DNA of 64,000 nucleotides from the NCBI GenBank assembly GCA_025210265.1, contig JAOASD010000032.1, positions 1-64,000 on the forward strand, given 5' to 3'. Below the pieces are notes generated by a model that worked only from the letters and a program-made list of their open reading frames with translations, was not told where the DNA came from and made no database searches. Both the position numbers and the translations under genes were made by a program. Origin of the DNA: Pelagimonas sp. (GTDB lineage Bacteria; Pseudomonadota; Alphaproteobacteria; Rhodobacterales; Rhodobacteraceae). Positions 55,568-63,684 of the stretch are shown piece after piece (position 1 is the stretch's first letter; each line of letters starts with the position of its first letter).

Positions 55568-56748
55568 TGGCAAGCCAATCGACCAATCTGTCGGCGCAGC
55601 TGGCGCGCGATCTGAAAGGGCCGTCTTTGACGATCTGGCTTTGTGCTGCATCGGTCTGGGTGTTCATCATCTGGGCCAGCTATGCCTGGGTGGACGAAAT
55701 TGTGCGCGGCGAAGGGGCGGTGATTTCGTCGTCGCGCCCGCAGATCATCCAGAACCTCGAAGGCGGCATTCTGTCCGAACTGCTGGTCAAAGAGGGTGAC
55801 GAAGTGCTGCGTGGCGACGTGCTGGCGCGGCTGCATGGCACGCAATTCCAAAGCTCGGTCGACGATCTCAGCGATCAGATCACTGCGCTGGAAATCCGCC
55901 GCCTGCGGCTGGAGGCGGAGCTGGCCGGGGCGTCACAATTCGATGTGCCTGCCAATCTGGCGATGCGCTCCCCTGGGATTGTGGCGTCGGAAAAGGCGCT
56001 TCTGCAGGCGCGGCACTCTGATTACCGGTCGCGCAAAACCGGGGCGCAGCGGATTCTGGATCAGGCAGCATCCGAGCTGAAACTGATGGAAGACCTGCTG
56101 AAAAAGAAGGTTGTCGCGCTGATCGAAGTGACCCGCGCGCGCAAGGCCCATGCAGATGCGCAGAAAGCCTATGACGAGATCGTCACTCAGACCGATCTGG
56201 CCCGCGCCGAGGAGTTTTCCGACACGCTGAAAGAGCTGGCCACGCTGGGGCAGAACCTGAAGGCCAGCCAGGATCAGTTAAGTCGCACGGTGCTGACCTC
56301 GCCCATGCATGGGGTGGTGACAAACCTGCAGGTCACGACGATTGGCGGGGTTGTGCGTCCGGGCGAAGAGATCATGCAGATCATCCCGGTCGATGAGGAA
56401 TTGTTTGTCGAGGCCAAGATCGCGCCGGAAAACATCGCGGGCATTCGTCCGGGCCAAGAGGCGACGATCAAGCTGACCGCCTATGATTACACGATCTATG
56501 GTACGCTGAAGGGGCGGGTGGATGTGATCTCTGCCGATACGTTCAAGGATGATCGCCAGCCGGACGCGCAGCCGCATTACAAAGTGTCTGTCCGGGTGGA
56601 TCTGTCCTCCATGACCGACCGGCAGGCGATGATCGAGATCCGTCCGGGGATGCAGGCGCAGGTCGAATTGCACACCGGTGAAAAGACCGTGCTGCAATAT
56701 CTGTTGAAGCCACTTTATAAATCCCGTGAGGCTCTGCGCGAACGGTAA
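55567..56748 (+). CDS. HlyD-family membrane fusion protein of the type I secretion system
   Basis: 393 residues from the ATG at 55567 (TGATG overlap with the ABC gene; a GTG one codon earlier is possible). One N-terminal membrane segment (LTIWLCAASVWVFIIWASYAWV). Then the biotinyl-lipoyl-like half-motifs GEGAVISSSRPQIIQNLEGGILSELLVKEGDEVLRGDVLARL, a long helical hairpin, SPMHGVVTNLQVTTIGGVVRPGEEIMQIIPVDEELFVEAKIAPENIAGIRPGQEATIKLTAYDYTIYGTLKG, all typical of HlyD/LapC. Links the ABC protein to the TolC-like channel. Confidence 0.92.
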   Translation: MASQSTNLSAQLARDLKGPSLTIWLCAASVWVFIIWASYAWVDEIVRGEGAVISSSRPQIIQNLEGGILSELLVKEGDEVLRGDVLARLHGTQFQSSVDDLSDQITALEIRRLRLEAELAGASQFDVPANLAMRSPGIVASEKALLQARHSDYRSRKTGAQRILDQAASELKLMEDLLKKKVVALIEVTRARKAHADAQKAYDEIVTQTDLARAEEFSDTLKELATLGQNLKASQDQLSRTVLTSPMHGVVTNLQVTTIGGVVRPGEEIMQIIPVDEELFVEAKIAPENIAGIRPGQEATIKLTAYDYTIYGTLKGRVDVISADTFKDDRQPDAQPHYKVSVRVDLSSMTDRQAMIEIRPGMQAQVELHTGEKTVLQYLLKPLYKSREALRER

Positions 56749-56759
56749 TGCGCGGCATT

Positions 56760-56850
56760 GGTGGGTTATGAACGCACCTTACGGATTGGCGCATGGGCTG
56801 GGGATCATTGCACCGGTCGTGTTTTCGGTAGGGTGGGTTTTCAACCCACT
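56760..56850. repeat. Inverted pair of REP-like palindromes (BIME-like)
   Basis: GGTGGGTTATGAACGCACC followed by TTACGG (56760-56784) and TAGGGTGGGTTTTCAACCCA (56828-56847, continuing CTGTGC to about 56853) are related in opposite orientation: CCGTAAGGTG, the complement of the first end, matches CGGTAGGGTG. They lie between the convergent HlyD and YbjN genes and could serve as a transcription boundary. Confidence 0.5.
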
Positions 56851-56862
56851 GTGCGCTCCGCC

Positions 56863-57363
56863 TCAGGCCCGGCCATAGGCCTCGGCGATGGCGACCTGCA
56901 GGGCCTCTTGTGCGGTCTTGTCGGTCCAGCTCATCAGCTGGAAGGCTGGATAATAGCGTTCCGCCGACAGCACCGCCGCATTGATCAGCGTGTCGATCTG
57001 TTCGGCGCTGGCAATATTGCCGCCCGCCAGAACCAGCCCGTATTTATAGACCATCAGCTGCTGTTCTGCCCAATAGCTAAAGCCCCCGGCCCAGCATTGG
57101 TCATTCACCGCGTTCAGCCCCTCAAACAGCACCGCCATGCGGTCTGCGGGCGGCTCCATTTCAAAGGTACAGATCAGGCGCAGGGTTTCGTCATAGCCGT
57201 TCCAAGCCAGGGTGATGGAGTAGGTGCGCCATTGGCCTTCGACGGCCATAGCGATCTGATCATCGCCGATCCGGTCGAAATCCCATTCATTATGCGCTGC
57301 GATATGCTCGACCAGATCAATCGGATGCAGTTCATCGCCCAGGTAATGCTCGGAGAGTGCCAT
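56863..57363 (-). CDS. YbjN-domain protein
   Basis: 166 residues, acidic, without signal peptide. HPIDLVEHIAAHNEWDFDRIGDDQIAMAVEGQWRTYSITLAWNGYDETLRLICTFEMEPPADRMAVLFEGLNAVNDQCWAGGFSYWAEQQLMVYKYGLVLAGG matches the YbjN family, which has a type III secretion chaperone-like fold. Role in alphaproteobacteria is not known. It faces away from the DnaA-box-like region. Confidence 0.85.
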   Translation of the reverse strand: MALSEHYLGDELHPIDLVEHIAAHNEWDFDRIGDDQIAMAVEGQWRTYSITLAWNGYDETLRLICTFEMEPPADRMAVLFEGLNAVNDQCWAGGFSYWAEQQLMVYKYGLVLAGGNIASAEQIDTLINAAVLSAERYYPAFQLMSWTDKTAQEALQVAIAEAYGRA

Positions 57364-57501
57364 GCCGCCACCTTTATTGTTATTCGCGCCGGGAGGAACA
57401 GAACCCCAAACGCTAGCTGCCTGCTCAAGGGTCTGCGGGGCTTTCCCGCGCCCTTACAAGATATGGTGCCTGTGGCGGGTACCTGCTGTAAAGCAATATT
57501 T

Positions 57502-57606
57502 TTGGGATAACCGCAATAAGTTGTGGATATGGCCTGTGGATAGGCAGGATATTGGGGATAAATCGCCGATAAAACAGAATTACGGTGGAATTGGTTAATA
57601 AATCAG
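57502..57606. other. Cluster of DnaA-box-like 9-mers with adjacent AT-rich DNA
   Basis: Compared with TGTGGATAA, four sites lie in the same orientation: TTGGGATAA (57502-57510, 7 of 9), TGTGGATAT (57522-57530, 8 of 9), TGTGGATAG (57535-57543, 8 of 9) and TGGGGATAA (57553-57561, 8 of 9). An AT-rich stretch (about 57567-57606, including TTGGTTAATAAAT) follows. This is the make-up of a replication origin or of a DnaA-titrating/regulating site. The ribosomal operon would be transcribed toward it, which argues against a chromosomal origin exactly here. Confidence 0.4.
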
Positions 57607-57611
57607 AGGGC

Positions 57612-58559
57612 TCAGCGTTCCGCAGCGGCGCGGCTGAGCCGGTCATTGATGGCAACCCCCAGCCCCAGATGCGGGATCGGAGACACGGCAATCACCGGGG
57701 CGTCGCCTGAATCCAGCTGGTGTAGAAATTCAAACAGGTTGGCGGCGGCTTCGGTCAGGTCCTCAGTTGGCGACAGGTTCAGGTCGCAGTCGACATCGCC
57801 AAAGCCCAGCCGGGCCTCGCCCTCTTCCCAGTCTACGGCGTTCAGACGCACATGGGCGCGGGGCGCATAATGGGAGGACAGCTGGCCGGGGGCAGAGATG
57901 GTTTCCGCATCGTGGCGCTCGGCAACGCGGGTGCCCAGCGTTTCGCTCAGTTGGGCCAGCGTGACGCCGCCGGGGCGCAGTAGGGTGGGTTTGCCCGCAA
58001 GGCCTAGAATGGTGGATTCCAGCCCGACCTGACAGGATCCTCCATCCAGCACGGCTTCGATCCTGCCGTCCAGGCTATCCATAACATGCGCCGCGCGGGT
58101 CGGGCTGATCCGGCCCGAGCGATTGGCCGAGGGCGCAGCCACCGGCCCGCCAAAGCGTTGCAGCAGGTCGCGCGCCACACCGGCGGCGGGCAGGCGCACG
58201 GCCAGCGTGTTCAGCCCGGCAGTGACCAGTTTCGACACCGGCGCCCCTTCGCGCAGCGGCAGGACCAGCGTCAGAGGGCCGGGCCAATAGGCGCGTGCCA
58301 CGCGCTCGGCCATGTCGTTCCAGTCCACCAGCGCCTTGACCGCCTCCAGATCCGCCAGATGCACAATCAGCGGGTTGAAACTGGGTCGGCCCTTGGCCTC
58401 ATATATCCGGGCGACGGCGGTGTCATTGCAGGCATCGGCCCCCAGCCCGTAAACGGTTTCTGTCGGGAATGCGACCAGCCCGCCATCACGCAGATGCTGC
58501 GCGGCCTGATCCAGCCCTTTGGGCGTGTGACTGAGGGTTTGGGTTTGCAGATCTGCCAT
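57612..58559 (-). CDS. Threonylcarbamoyl-AMP synthase (Sua5/YwlC type)
   Basis: 315 residues from the ATG at 58559 (AAAGGCC ahead); an earlier ATG at 58598 is possible. The YrdC domain has GGLVAFPTETVYGLGADACNDTAVARIYEAKGRPSFNPLIVHL and the later SANRSGRISPTRAAHV region. The C-terminal Sua5 domain (about 220-315, APGQLSSHYAPRAHVRL and following) marks the long form. It makes threonylcarbamoyl-AMP for t6A37 in tRNAs reading ANN codons. Confidence 0.94.
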   Translation of the reverse strand: MADLQTQTLSHTPKGLDQAAQHLRDGGLVAFPTETVYGLGADACNDTAVARIYEAKGRPSFNPLIVHLADLEAVKALVDWNDMAERVARAYWPGPLTLVLPLREGAPVSKLVTAGLNTLAVRLPAAGVARDLLQRFGGPVAAPSANRSGRISPTRAAHVMDSLDGRIEAVLDGGSCQVGLESTILGLAGKPTLLRPGGVTLAQLSETLGTRVAERHDAETISAPGQLSSHYAPRAHVRLNAVDWEEGEARLGFGDVDCDLNLSPTEDLTEAAANLFEFLHQLDSGDAPVIAVSPIPHLGLGVAINDRLSRAAAER

Positions 58560-58686
58560 GCCGGGCCTTTGTTTCGGTCTGTGACGCCGCGTTTCCATTG
58601 AAGGGAAAGTGGTGCGGCGTAGTTTTGCGCCACAGATTGCTTTGCTACAAGAGCCAACACGCCTTGCCAAGATGGATGGAGGAAAC

Positions 58687-60390
58687 ATGCCCTTTCGCGC
58701 GCCCCTTACCGAATACGACCTGCTGCTGAACCACGTTGTCGGCTATGAACAGGTCGCTGCGACCGAAACATTTGGCGATGCGACGCTGGACACGGCGATG
58801 GCGGTTCTGACCGAAGCCGGTAAAATGTGCGAAGAGGTTCTGGCCCCGTTGCAGCGCAATGGCGATCTTGACCCGGCGGTGCTGGAAAACGGTGTTGTGC
58901 GGACTTCGAAAGGGTTTGCCGAGGGCTATCAGGCCATCAAAGAAGGCGGCTGGGTGTCGATTGCGGCGGATCCTGAACATGGCGGCATGGGGCTGCCGAT
59001 GTCGGTGACCTCTTGTGTGAATGAAATGATGGGGGCCGCCTGTCTGTCGCTGCAGCTGAACCCGCTGATGACGCAGGGCCAGATCGAGGCTTTGGAACAT
59101 CACGCCAGCGATGCGCTGAAAGAAACCTATCTGCCCAAGCTGATCAGCGGTGAATGGTCCGGTACGATGAACCTGACCGAACCTCATGCCGGGTCGGATG
59201 TGGGCGCGCTGAGCTCGAAGGCCGAAGACAATGGGGATGGCACCTATGCTGTGACCGGTCAGAAAGTGTATATCAGCTGGGGCGACAATGATTTCACCGA
59301 AAACGTGTGTCACCTGGTTTTGGCGCGTCTGCCCGATGGCGGGCCGGGCACCAAAGGTATCAGCCTGTTCCTGGTGCCCAAGCGCATCCCGGATGAAAAC
59401 GGCAATCCCGGTGTGGCGAACAATCTGCGTGTGGTCAGCCTGGAACATAAGATGGGCCTGCATGGCAGCCCGACCTGCGTCATGAGCTTTGAGGGCGCGA
59501 CCGGCTGGCTTGTGGGCGAGGCCCATGACGGGATGCGCGCCATGTTCACCATGATGAACAATGCCCGTCTGGGCGTGGCCCTGCAGGGTGTTGGTGCGGC
59601 CGAAGGCGCGTATCAGCAGGCGCTGGCCTTTGCGCAGGAGCGCAAGCAGGGCCGCAGCGAGACCGGCAATATTCTGGGTCATGCGGATGTGCGTCGGATG
59701 CTGGCCACGATGAAGGCCGAAACCTTTGCCTCGCGGGCGATGTCTTTGGATCTTGCCGTGGCGATCGACATGGCGCGGGCCACCGGCGATGCGGATTGGA
59801 CGGCCCGTGCGGCGCTGCTGACACCGCTGGCCAAAGTCTATGGGACCGAGGTTGGTATCGGTGTGTCCAATATGGGCATTCAGGTGCATGGCGGCATGGG
59901 CTTTGTCGAAGAAACCGGCGCGGCGCAATATCTGCGTGACGTGCGTGTGACGGCAATCTATGAGGGCACCAACGGCATTCAGGCCATGGACCTTGTGGGG
60001 CGTAAAATGATGGATGGCGGCGACGCGGCGCATAAGCTGATCGACGAAATCGAAGCCTTTGCCGAAACCGCCCGCGCAACGCTGCCCGAGCTGGCCGAAC
60101 CGGTCTGGCAGGCCTGCGAAACCCTGCGTGAGGCGCTGGAAGATATGGCCGGGCGCAAGACCGCAGAGCGGTTTGGCGGTGCGGTGCCCTTCCTGATGGG
60201 CTTTGCCCGTGTGCTGGGCGGGCATTACCATCTGCGTGCCGCGATGGCGGATTCGCAGGGGGCCTATGCCCGCGTGGCGCGGTTCTACATCACTCGTCTG
60301 CTGCCGGAACATGTTGGTCTGCTGGCCCATGCCCGCGAAGACATCGCGGATCTGATGGCGATCACACCCGAAGATCTGGGTGCCGCCTGA
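58687..60390 (+). CDS. Acyl-CoA dehydrogenase, DmdC-like long form
   Basis: 567 residues from the ATG at 58687 (GGAGGAAAC site). Core signatures are MNLTEPHAGSDVGALSSKAEDNGDGTYAVTGQKVYISWGDNDFTENVCHLVLARL and MNNARLGVALQGVGAAEGAYQQALAFAQERKQGR, with QVHGGMGFVEETGAAQYLRDVRVTAIYEGTNGIQAMDLVGRKMM. The length and MPFRAPLTEYDLLLNHVV opening match the long FadE group that includes 3-methylmercaptopropionyl-CoA dehydrogenase (DmdC) of DMSP breakdown; several paralogs of unknown substrate exist in roseobacters, so only the family is assigned. It overlaps the MBL gene by one base. Confidence 0.88.
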   Translation: MPFRAPLTEYDLLLNHVVGYEQVAATETFGDATLDTAMAVLTEAGKMCEEVLAPLQRNGDLDPAVLENGVVRTSKGFAEGYQAIKEGGWVSIAADPEHGGMGLPMSVTSCVNEMMGAACLSLQLNPLMTQGQIEALEHHASDALKETYLPKLISGEWSGTMNLTEPHAGSDVGALSSKAEDNGDGTYAVTGQKVYISWGDNDFTENVCHLVLARLPDGGPGTKGISLFLVPKRIPDENGNPGVANNLRVVSLEHKMGLHGSPTCVMSFEGATGWLVGEAHDGMRAMFTMMNNARLGVALQGVGAAEGAYQQALAFAQERKQGRSETGNILGHADVRRMLATMKAETFASRAMSLDLAVAIDMARATGDADWTARAALLTPLAKVYGTEVGIGVSNMGIQVHGGMGFVEETGAAQYLRDVRVTAIYEGTNGIQAMDLVGRKMMDGGDAAHKLIDEIEAFAETARATLPELAEPVWQACETLREALEDMAGRKTAERFGGAVPFLMGFARVLGGHYHLRAAMADSQGAYARVARFYITRLLPEHVGLLAHAREDIADLMAITPEDLGAA

Positions 60391-61439
60391 TGCCAACCTC
60401 TGCGGCCAGACATGCCCCGATCCGCACCCCCTGGACCGATGTTCCGGCTCCGGGAGAGGCTGTTGAGATCGCCGAGGGTGTGCTCTGGTTGCGCCAGCCA
60501 TTGCCGATGGCGCTGGATCACGTGAATATCTATGCGCTGGATGATGGCGATGGCTGGACCATCGTTGATACGGGGCTGGACACCCGGAAATCGCGGCAGA
60601 TCTGGGAAGGCGCCCTGTCCGGGCCTTTGGCTGGCAAACCTGTGACGCGTGTGTTGGTCACGCATCATCACCCGGATCATATCGGTCTGGCGGGCTGGTT
60701 CCAGCGCGAGCATGGTGCTGAACTTGTCACCACCCGCACCGCTTGGCTGATGGGGCGGATGCTTCAGCTGGACATACAGGATCTGCCGCCCCCTGAAACC
60801 GTGGCGTTCTGGCAAAGCTGTGGCATGGCCCCCGACATCGTCGAAGAGCGCGTCAATGGCCGCCCCTTCAACTTTGCCGATTGCGTCGCGCCGCTGCCGC
60901 TGGGCTACACCCGGATCAAACAGGGCGATGTGCTGCGCGTCGGTGGGCGCGACTGGGATGTGCATATCGGCAATGGCCACGCGCCGGAACATGCGACCCT
61001 ATGGTCGCGCGATTGCAATCTGGTGCTGTCCGGCGATCAGATCCTCCCCTCGATCAGTCCGAATATCGGGGTCTACGCGACCGAGCCTGCCGCTGATCCT
61101 GTCGCGGATTGGCTAGAGGCCTGCGAACGGCTGGCCACGCTGGCGCGCGAGGATCATCTGGTGCTGGGGGGGCACAAGCTGCCCTTTACCGGGTTGCCCG
61201 CGCGGATGCGTCAGCTGATTGACAACCATCACCATGCGCTGGACCGCCTGCACGCCCATCTGGGCAGTCCGCAAACCGCGACCGACTGCTTTGCCCCACT
61301 GTTCAAACGCAAGATTGGCGACGGAGAATACGGGCTGGCCATGGTCGAGGCCATGGCCCATTGCCTGCACCTTTGGCACGAGGGCCGGGCGACGCGGACC
61401 CGCCGCGCCGATGGGGCCTGGCTGTTTCAGGCTGTGTGA
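60390..61439 (+). CDS. Metallo-beta-lactamase-fold hydrolase
   Basis: 349 residues with the metal-binding THHHPDHIG (His92, His94, Asp96, His97), HIGNGHAPEH and LSGDQILPSISPNIGVY, followed by a C-terminal helical domain of the RNase Z/LACTB2-like type. The substrate is unknown; translational coupling (TGATG) to the acyl-CoA dehydrogenase suggests a thioesterase or related step in the same pathway, which is inference. It abuts the convergent DUF6356 gene with no spacer. Confidence 0.85.
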   Translation: MPTSAARHAPIRTPWTDVPAPGEAVEIAEGVLWLRQPLPMALDHVNIYALDDGDGWTIVDTGLDTRKSRQIWEGALSGPLAGKPVTRVLVTHHHPDHIGLAGWFQREHGAELVTTRTAWLMGRMLQLDIQDLPPPETVAFWQSCGMAPDIVEERVNGRPFNFADCVAPLPLGYTRIKQGDVLRVGGRDWDVHIGNGHAPEHATLWSRDCNLVLSGDQILPSISPNIGVYATEPAADPVADWLEACERLATLAREDHLVLGGHKLPFTGLPARMRQLIDNHHHALDRLHAHLGSPQTATDCFAPLFKRKIGDGEYGLAMVEAMAHCLHLWHEGRATRTRRADGAWLFQAV

Positions 61440-61673
61440 TCAGTTGCCGCGATTTGCGGTGCGCTGATACAGCTTGGCGGTGATCTTGCTGGCGGTCTTT
61501 TCACAGGCCGCCGGGATCACGGCATGGATCAGCGCCGCGCCCGCCGCGACGAACAGCCAAAAAGCAAAGCGCAGGGCAAAGCCCATATGCTGCAGGTAGG
61601 TCTCATCGACGGATGCCGGATGGTCGAGGAAAATCCGGGAAAAGGCTGTGGGCTGGTGTGTGGTGTCGCGCAT
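61440..61673 (-). CDS. Small membrane protein, DUF6356 family
   Basis: 77 residues with SRIFLDHPASVDETYLQHMGFALRFAFWLFVAAGAALIHAVIPAACEKTASKITAKLY. One clear membrane segment (about 31-55). The FLDHPASVDETY start is the mark of this alphaproteobacterial family. Function unknown. It lies back to back with the Lrp regulator gene, 105 bases apart. Confidence 0.8.
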   Translation of the reverse strand: MRDTTHQPTAFSRIFLDHPASVDETYLQHMGFALRFAFWLFVAAGAALIHAVIPAACEKTASKITAKLYQRTANRGN

Positions 61674-61778
61674 GTCTCTTGCTCCTCAAATGGTCTGAGG
61701 CGATACTGTGCGAAACCGCGTGTCGGGCGATCCCAAAATTTCCGTGAAACTGGGGTAAAGTTGGGATAGTATCCCAAT

Positions 61779-62240
61779 ATGACGCATCCTCTTGATGATT
61801 TTGACAAACGTATCCTGCGGATTTTGCAGCAGGATGCCAGTGCTGCCATGGATGACATCGCCGCCCGTGTGGGCCTGTCGCGCAATGCCTGCTGGCGTCG
61901 CATCCGCCTGATGGAAGAGGCCGGCGTGATCCGGGGCCGGGTCGCTCTGCTGGATGCCGAGGCGCTGGGCTGTCCTTTGGAGGTCATGGTGCTGATCCGC
62001 ACCTCGTCCCATGCGCCGGACTGGATGGAAAATTTCCAACGTATTGTGCGCGCTATGCCCGAGGTCATCGGCGCCTATCGCATGACCGGCGATCTGGACT
62101 ATCTGCTGCGCGTGCGTGTGGCCGACATGGCCGCCTATGACGCCTTTTACAAACGCGTGATCGCGCGTGTTGAACTCTCGGATATTTCCGCCAGTTTCGT
62201 TATGGAGGAAATCAAGGAAACAACGGCTCTGCCCGTGTAG
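61779..62240 (+). CDS. Lrp/AsnC-family transcription regulator
   Basis: 153 residues. N-terminal winged helix (LDDFDKRILRILQQDASAAMDDIAARVGLSRNACWRRIRLMEEAGVIRGRVALLD, residues 5-59) and a C-terminal RAM ligand-binding domain (ALGCPLEVMVLIRTSSHA... EVIGAYRMTGDLDYLLRVRVADMAAYDAFYKRVI). Probably amino-acid responsive. Neither target nor ligand can be read from sequence; the divergent DUF6356 gene is one candidate target. Confidence 0.92.
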   Translation: MTHPLDDFDKRILRILQQDASAAMDDIAARVGLSRNACWRRIRLMEEAGVIRGRVALLDAEALGCPLEVMVLIRTSSHAPDWMENFQRIVRAMPEVIGAYRMTGDLDYLLRVRVADMAAYDAFYKRVIARVELSDISASFVMEEIKETTALPV

Positions 62241-62268
62241 CAGGCCGGATCGCGCAACAGGAGAGACC

Positions 62269-62721
62269 ATGCAAGACGAGATCGCCACCGCCGCAGAGGC
62301 CGTCGAGGCCGACGCCATGCCGCGCCGCATCGAGGTGCACACAGATGCGCAAGCCGCGCCCAAAGGCGTCCTGCCACAATCGGTCAATGCCAAGCCGCTG
62401 AAACAGAAAAGCCCGGCGGAATGGGCCTATGAGCGGTTGATCCTGTATATCCAGAATTTCGAATCCCAGCTGGACAACGAACATGAGGTCGCGGTGGGGT
62501 TTGTCGGCGGCGATGCGGGAGTGCTGCGCATCGAGGGCATGGGTTTTTTCGACCCGGACATCCTGACGTTTTACGGCAGTGATGCCAGCGGGGCACGCAC
62601 CCAGCTGATCCAGCATGTCAGCCAGCTGAGCGTCACCCTGCGCGCCCTGCCCAAACAGGTGCCGCAGGATGCCCCCCGACGCATCGGCTTTGAGTTGGCG
62701 AGCACATTGACAGACGGGTAA
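62269..62721 (+). CDS. DUF6173-family protein
   Basis: 150 residues from the ATG at 62269 (CAGGAGAG ahead). KPLKQKSPAEWAYERLILYIQNFESQLDNEHEVAVGFVGGDAGVLRIEGMGFFDPDILTFYGSDASGARTQLIQHVSQLSVTLRALPKQ is conserved in this Rhodobacterales family of unknown role. Soluble, no signal. Likely transcribed with the Lrp gene 28 bases upstream. Confidence 0.8.
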   Translation: MQDEIATAAEAVEADAMPRRIEVHTDAQAAPKGVLPQSVNAKPLKQKSPAEWAYERLILYIQNFESQLDNEHEVAVGFVGGDAGVLRIEGMGFFDPDILTFYGSDASGARTQLIQHVSQLSVTLRALPKQVPQDAPRRIGFELASTLTDG

Positions 62722-62733
62722 AGCCGCGACATC

Positions 62734-62774
62734 AGCGCATCTTTGCCATCGTGACAGGGCGGCAAAAATGCGCT
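62734..62774 (+). promoter_or_regulatory. Long stem-loop upstream of the aa3-oxidase subunit gene
   Basis: AGCGCAT-C-TTTGCC (62734-62747) pairs with GGCAAA-A-ATGCGCT (62761-62774): 13 pairs with one C-A mismatch and a 13-base loop, ending 36 bases before the next start. No T run, so an mRNA element or regulator site. Confidence 0.5.
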
Positions 62775-62810
62775 AATTCCATGCTCAAACGCTATCACAG
62801 GACGACGAAA

Positions 62811-62945
62811 ATGGCTGAACATAAGCACGGCACCATGGATATCACCGCTCAGGAACAGGCTTTTGCGGGGTTTATCAAATATTCGATTCGCGTGTGCTAC
62901 GTGATTCTGGCGATCGTGATCTTTATGGCGGTGTTCAACGTCTGA
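62811..62945 (+). CDS. aa3-type cytochrome c oxidase subunit IV
   Basis: 44 residues from the ATG at 62811: MAEHKHGTMDITAQEQAFAGFIKYSIRVCYVILAIVIFMAVFNV. The HGTMDITAQEQAFAGFIK phrase and single C-terminal membrane helix are the signature of the small subunit IV of alphaproteobacterial aa3 oxidases (Pfam PF07835 type). The other oxidase genes are not in this window, as usual. Confidence 0.92.
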   Translation: MAEHKHGTMDITAQEQAFAGFIKYSIRVCYVILAIVIFMAVFNV

Positions 62946-63005
62946 ACCGCTGTGGCCCGGTTTGGCCGGGCCCGGTCCATTGCGCCTGTGTAAAAGGATA
63001 AAAGA

Positions 63006-63638
63006 ATGGTTGGGTTTCGGGTTTCTGCCCTGATCTGCGCTGCGGCGCTGGCACTTGCTGGCTGCGCGGGTGGTCCTTTGTCGGGGCCGGATGCGTCGCC
63101 GGAACAGGCCTCGGCTGCGGCCTATCGCCATTCTGGTCCGCCCGAACTGACGCTTTACACCATGATCAACAACAGATCGGGGTCGGGGGCGCATACCAGC
63201 CTGATGATCAATGCGCCCAGCCAACGGGTTGTGTTTGATCCGGCCGGGTCTGTGCGTCTGCGCGCAGTGCCGGAACTGAATGACGTGTTGTACGGGATCA
63301 CCCCGGAGATCCGTGATTTTTATGAACGGGCCCATGCGCGTGAAACCTATCACGTGCGGATCCAGACGATTCAGGTGTCACCGCAGGTCGCCGAAGCAGC
63401 CCTGCGCATGGCGCAGCAGAACGGGCCGGTGGCCTCTGCGCGTTGTGCGGCCTCGACCTCTGCCATTCTGGCGCGTTTGCCCGGATTCGAAAGCATCGAA
63501 CAGACCTGGTTCCCCAACAATCTTGCGGCGCAATTCGCCCAGCTGCCGGGGGTGTCAGACCGCAAGCTGTATGAGGATGACGATGACGACAAGGCCATCG
63601 CCATCGCGGAGTTCGAAGCAAAGAAAGCGGCGCAATAA
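63006..63638 (+). CDS. Lipoprotein with a possible permuted papain-like fold
   Basis: 210 residues with a lipobox LALAGC (Cys20). LYTMINNRSGSGAHTSLMINAPSQRVVFDPAGSV has a conserved-looking His63, and SARCAASTSAIL a Cys147. The order His then Cys resembles permuted NlpC/P60-papain families, but this is a guess from motif order. The C-terminus is acidic (YEDDDDDKAIAIAEFEAKK). Likely anchored in the outer membrane. The terminator begins inside the last codons. Confidence 0.6.
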   Translation: MVGFRVSALICAAALALAGCAGGPLSGPDASPEQASAAAYRHSGPPELTLYTMINNRSGSGAHTSLMINAPSQRVVFDPAGSVRLRAVPELNDVLYGITPEIRDFYERAHARETYHVRIQTIQVSPQVAEAALRMAQQNGPVASARCAASTSAILARLPGFESIEQTWFPNNLAAQFAQLPGVSDRKLYEDDDDDKAIAIAEFEAKKAAQ

Positions 63639-63650
63639 GCGCCGTTTTTC
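63628..63650 (+). terminator. Intrinsic terminator overlapping the lipoprotein stop codon
   Basis: CGGCGC (63628-63633), AATAA, GCGCCG (63639-63644), then TTTTTC. The stop codon lies in the loop. Confidence 0.8.
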
Positions 63651-63684
63651 TTTTGGGGCAGGGCGGCTGGCCCACGGTGCCTAT

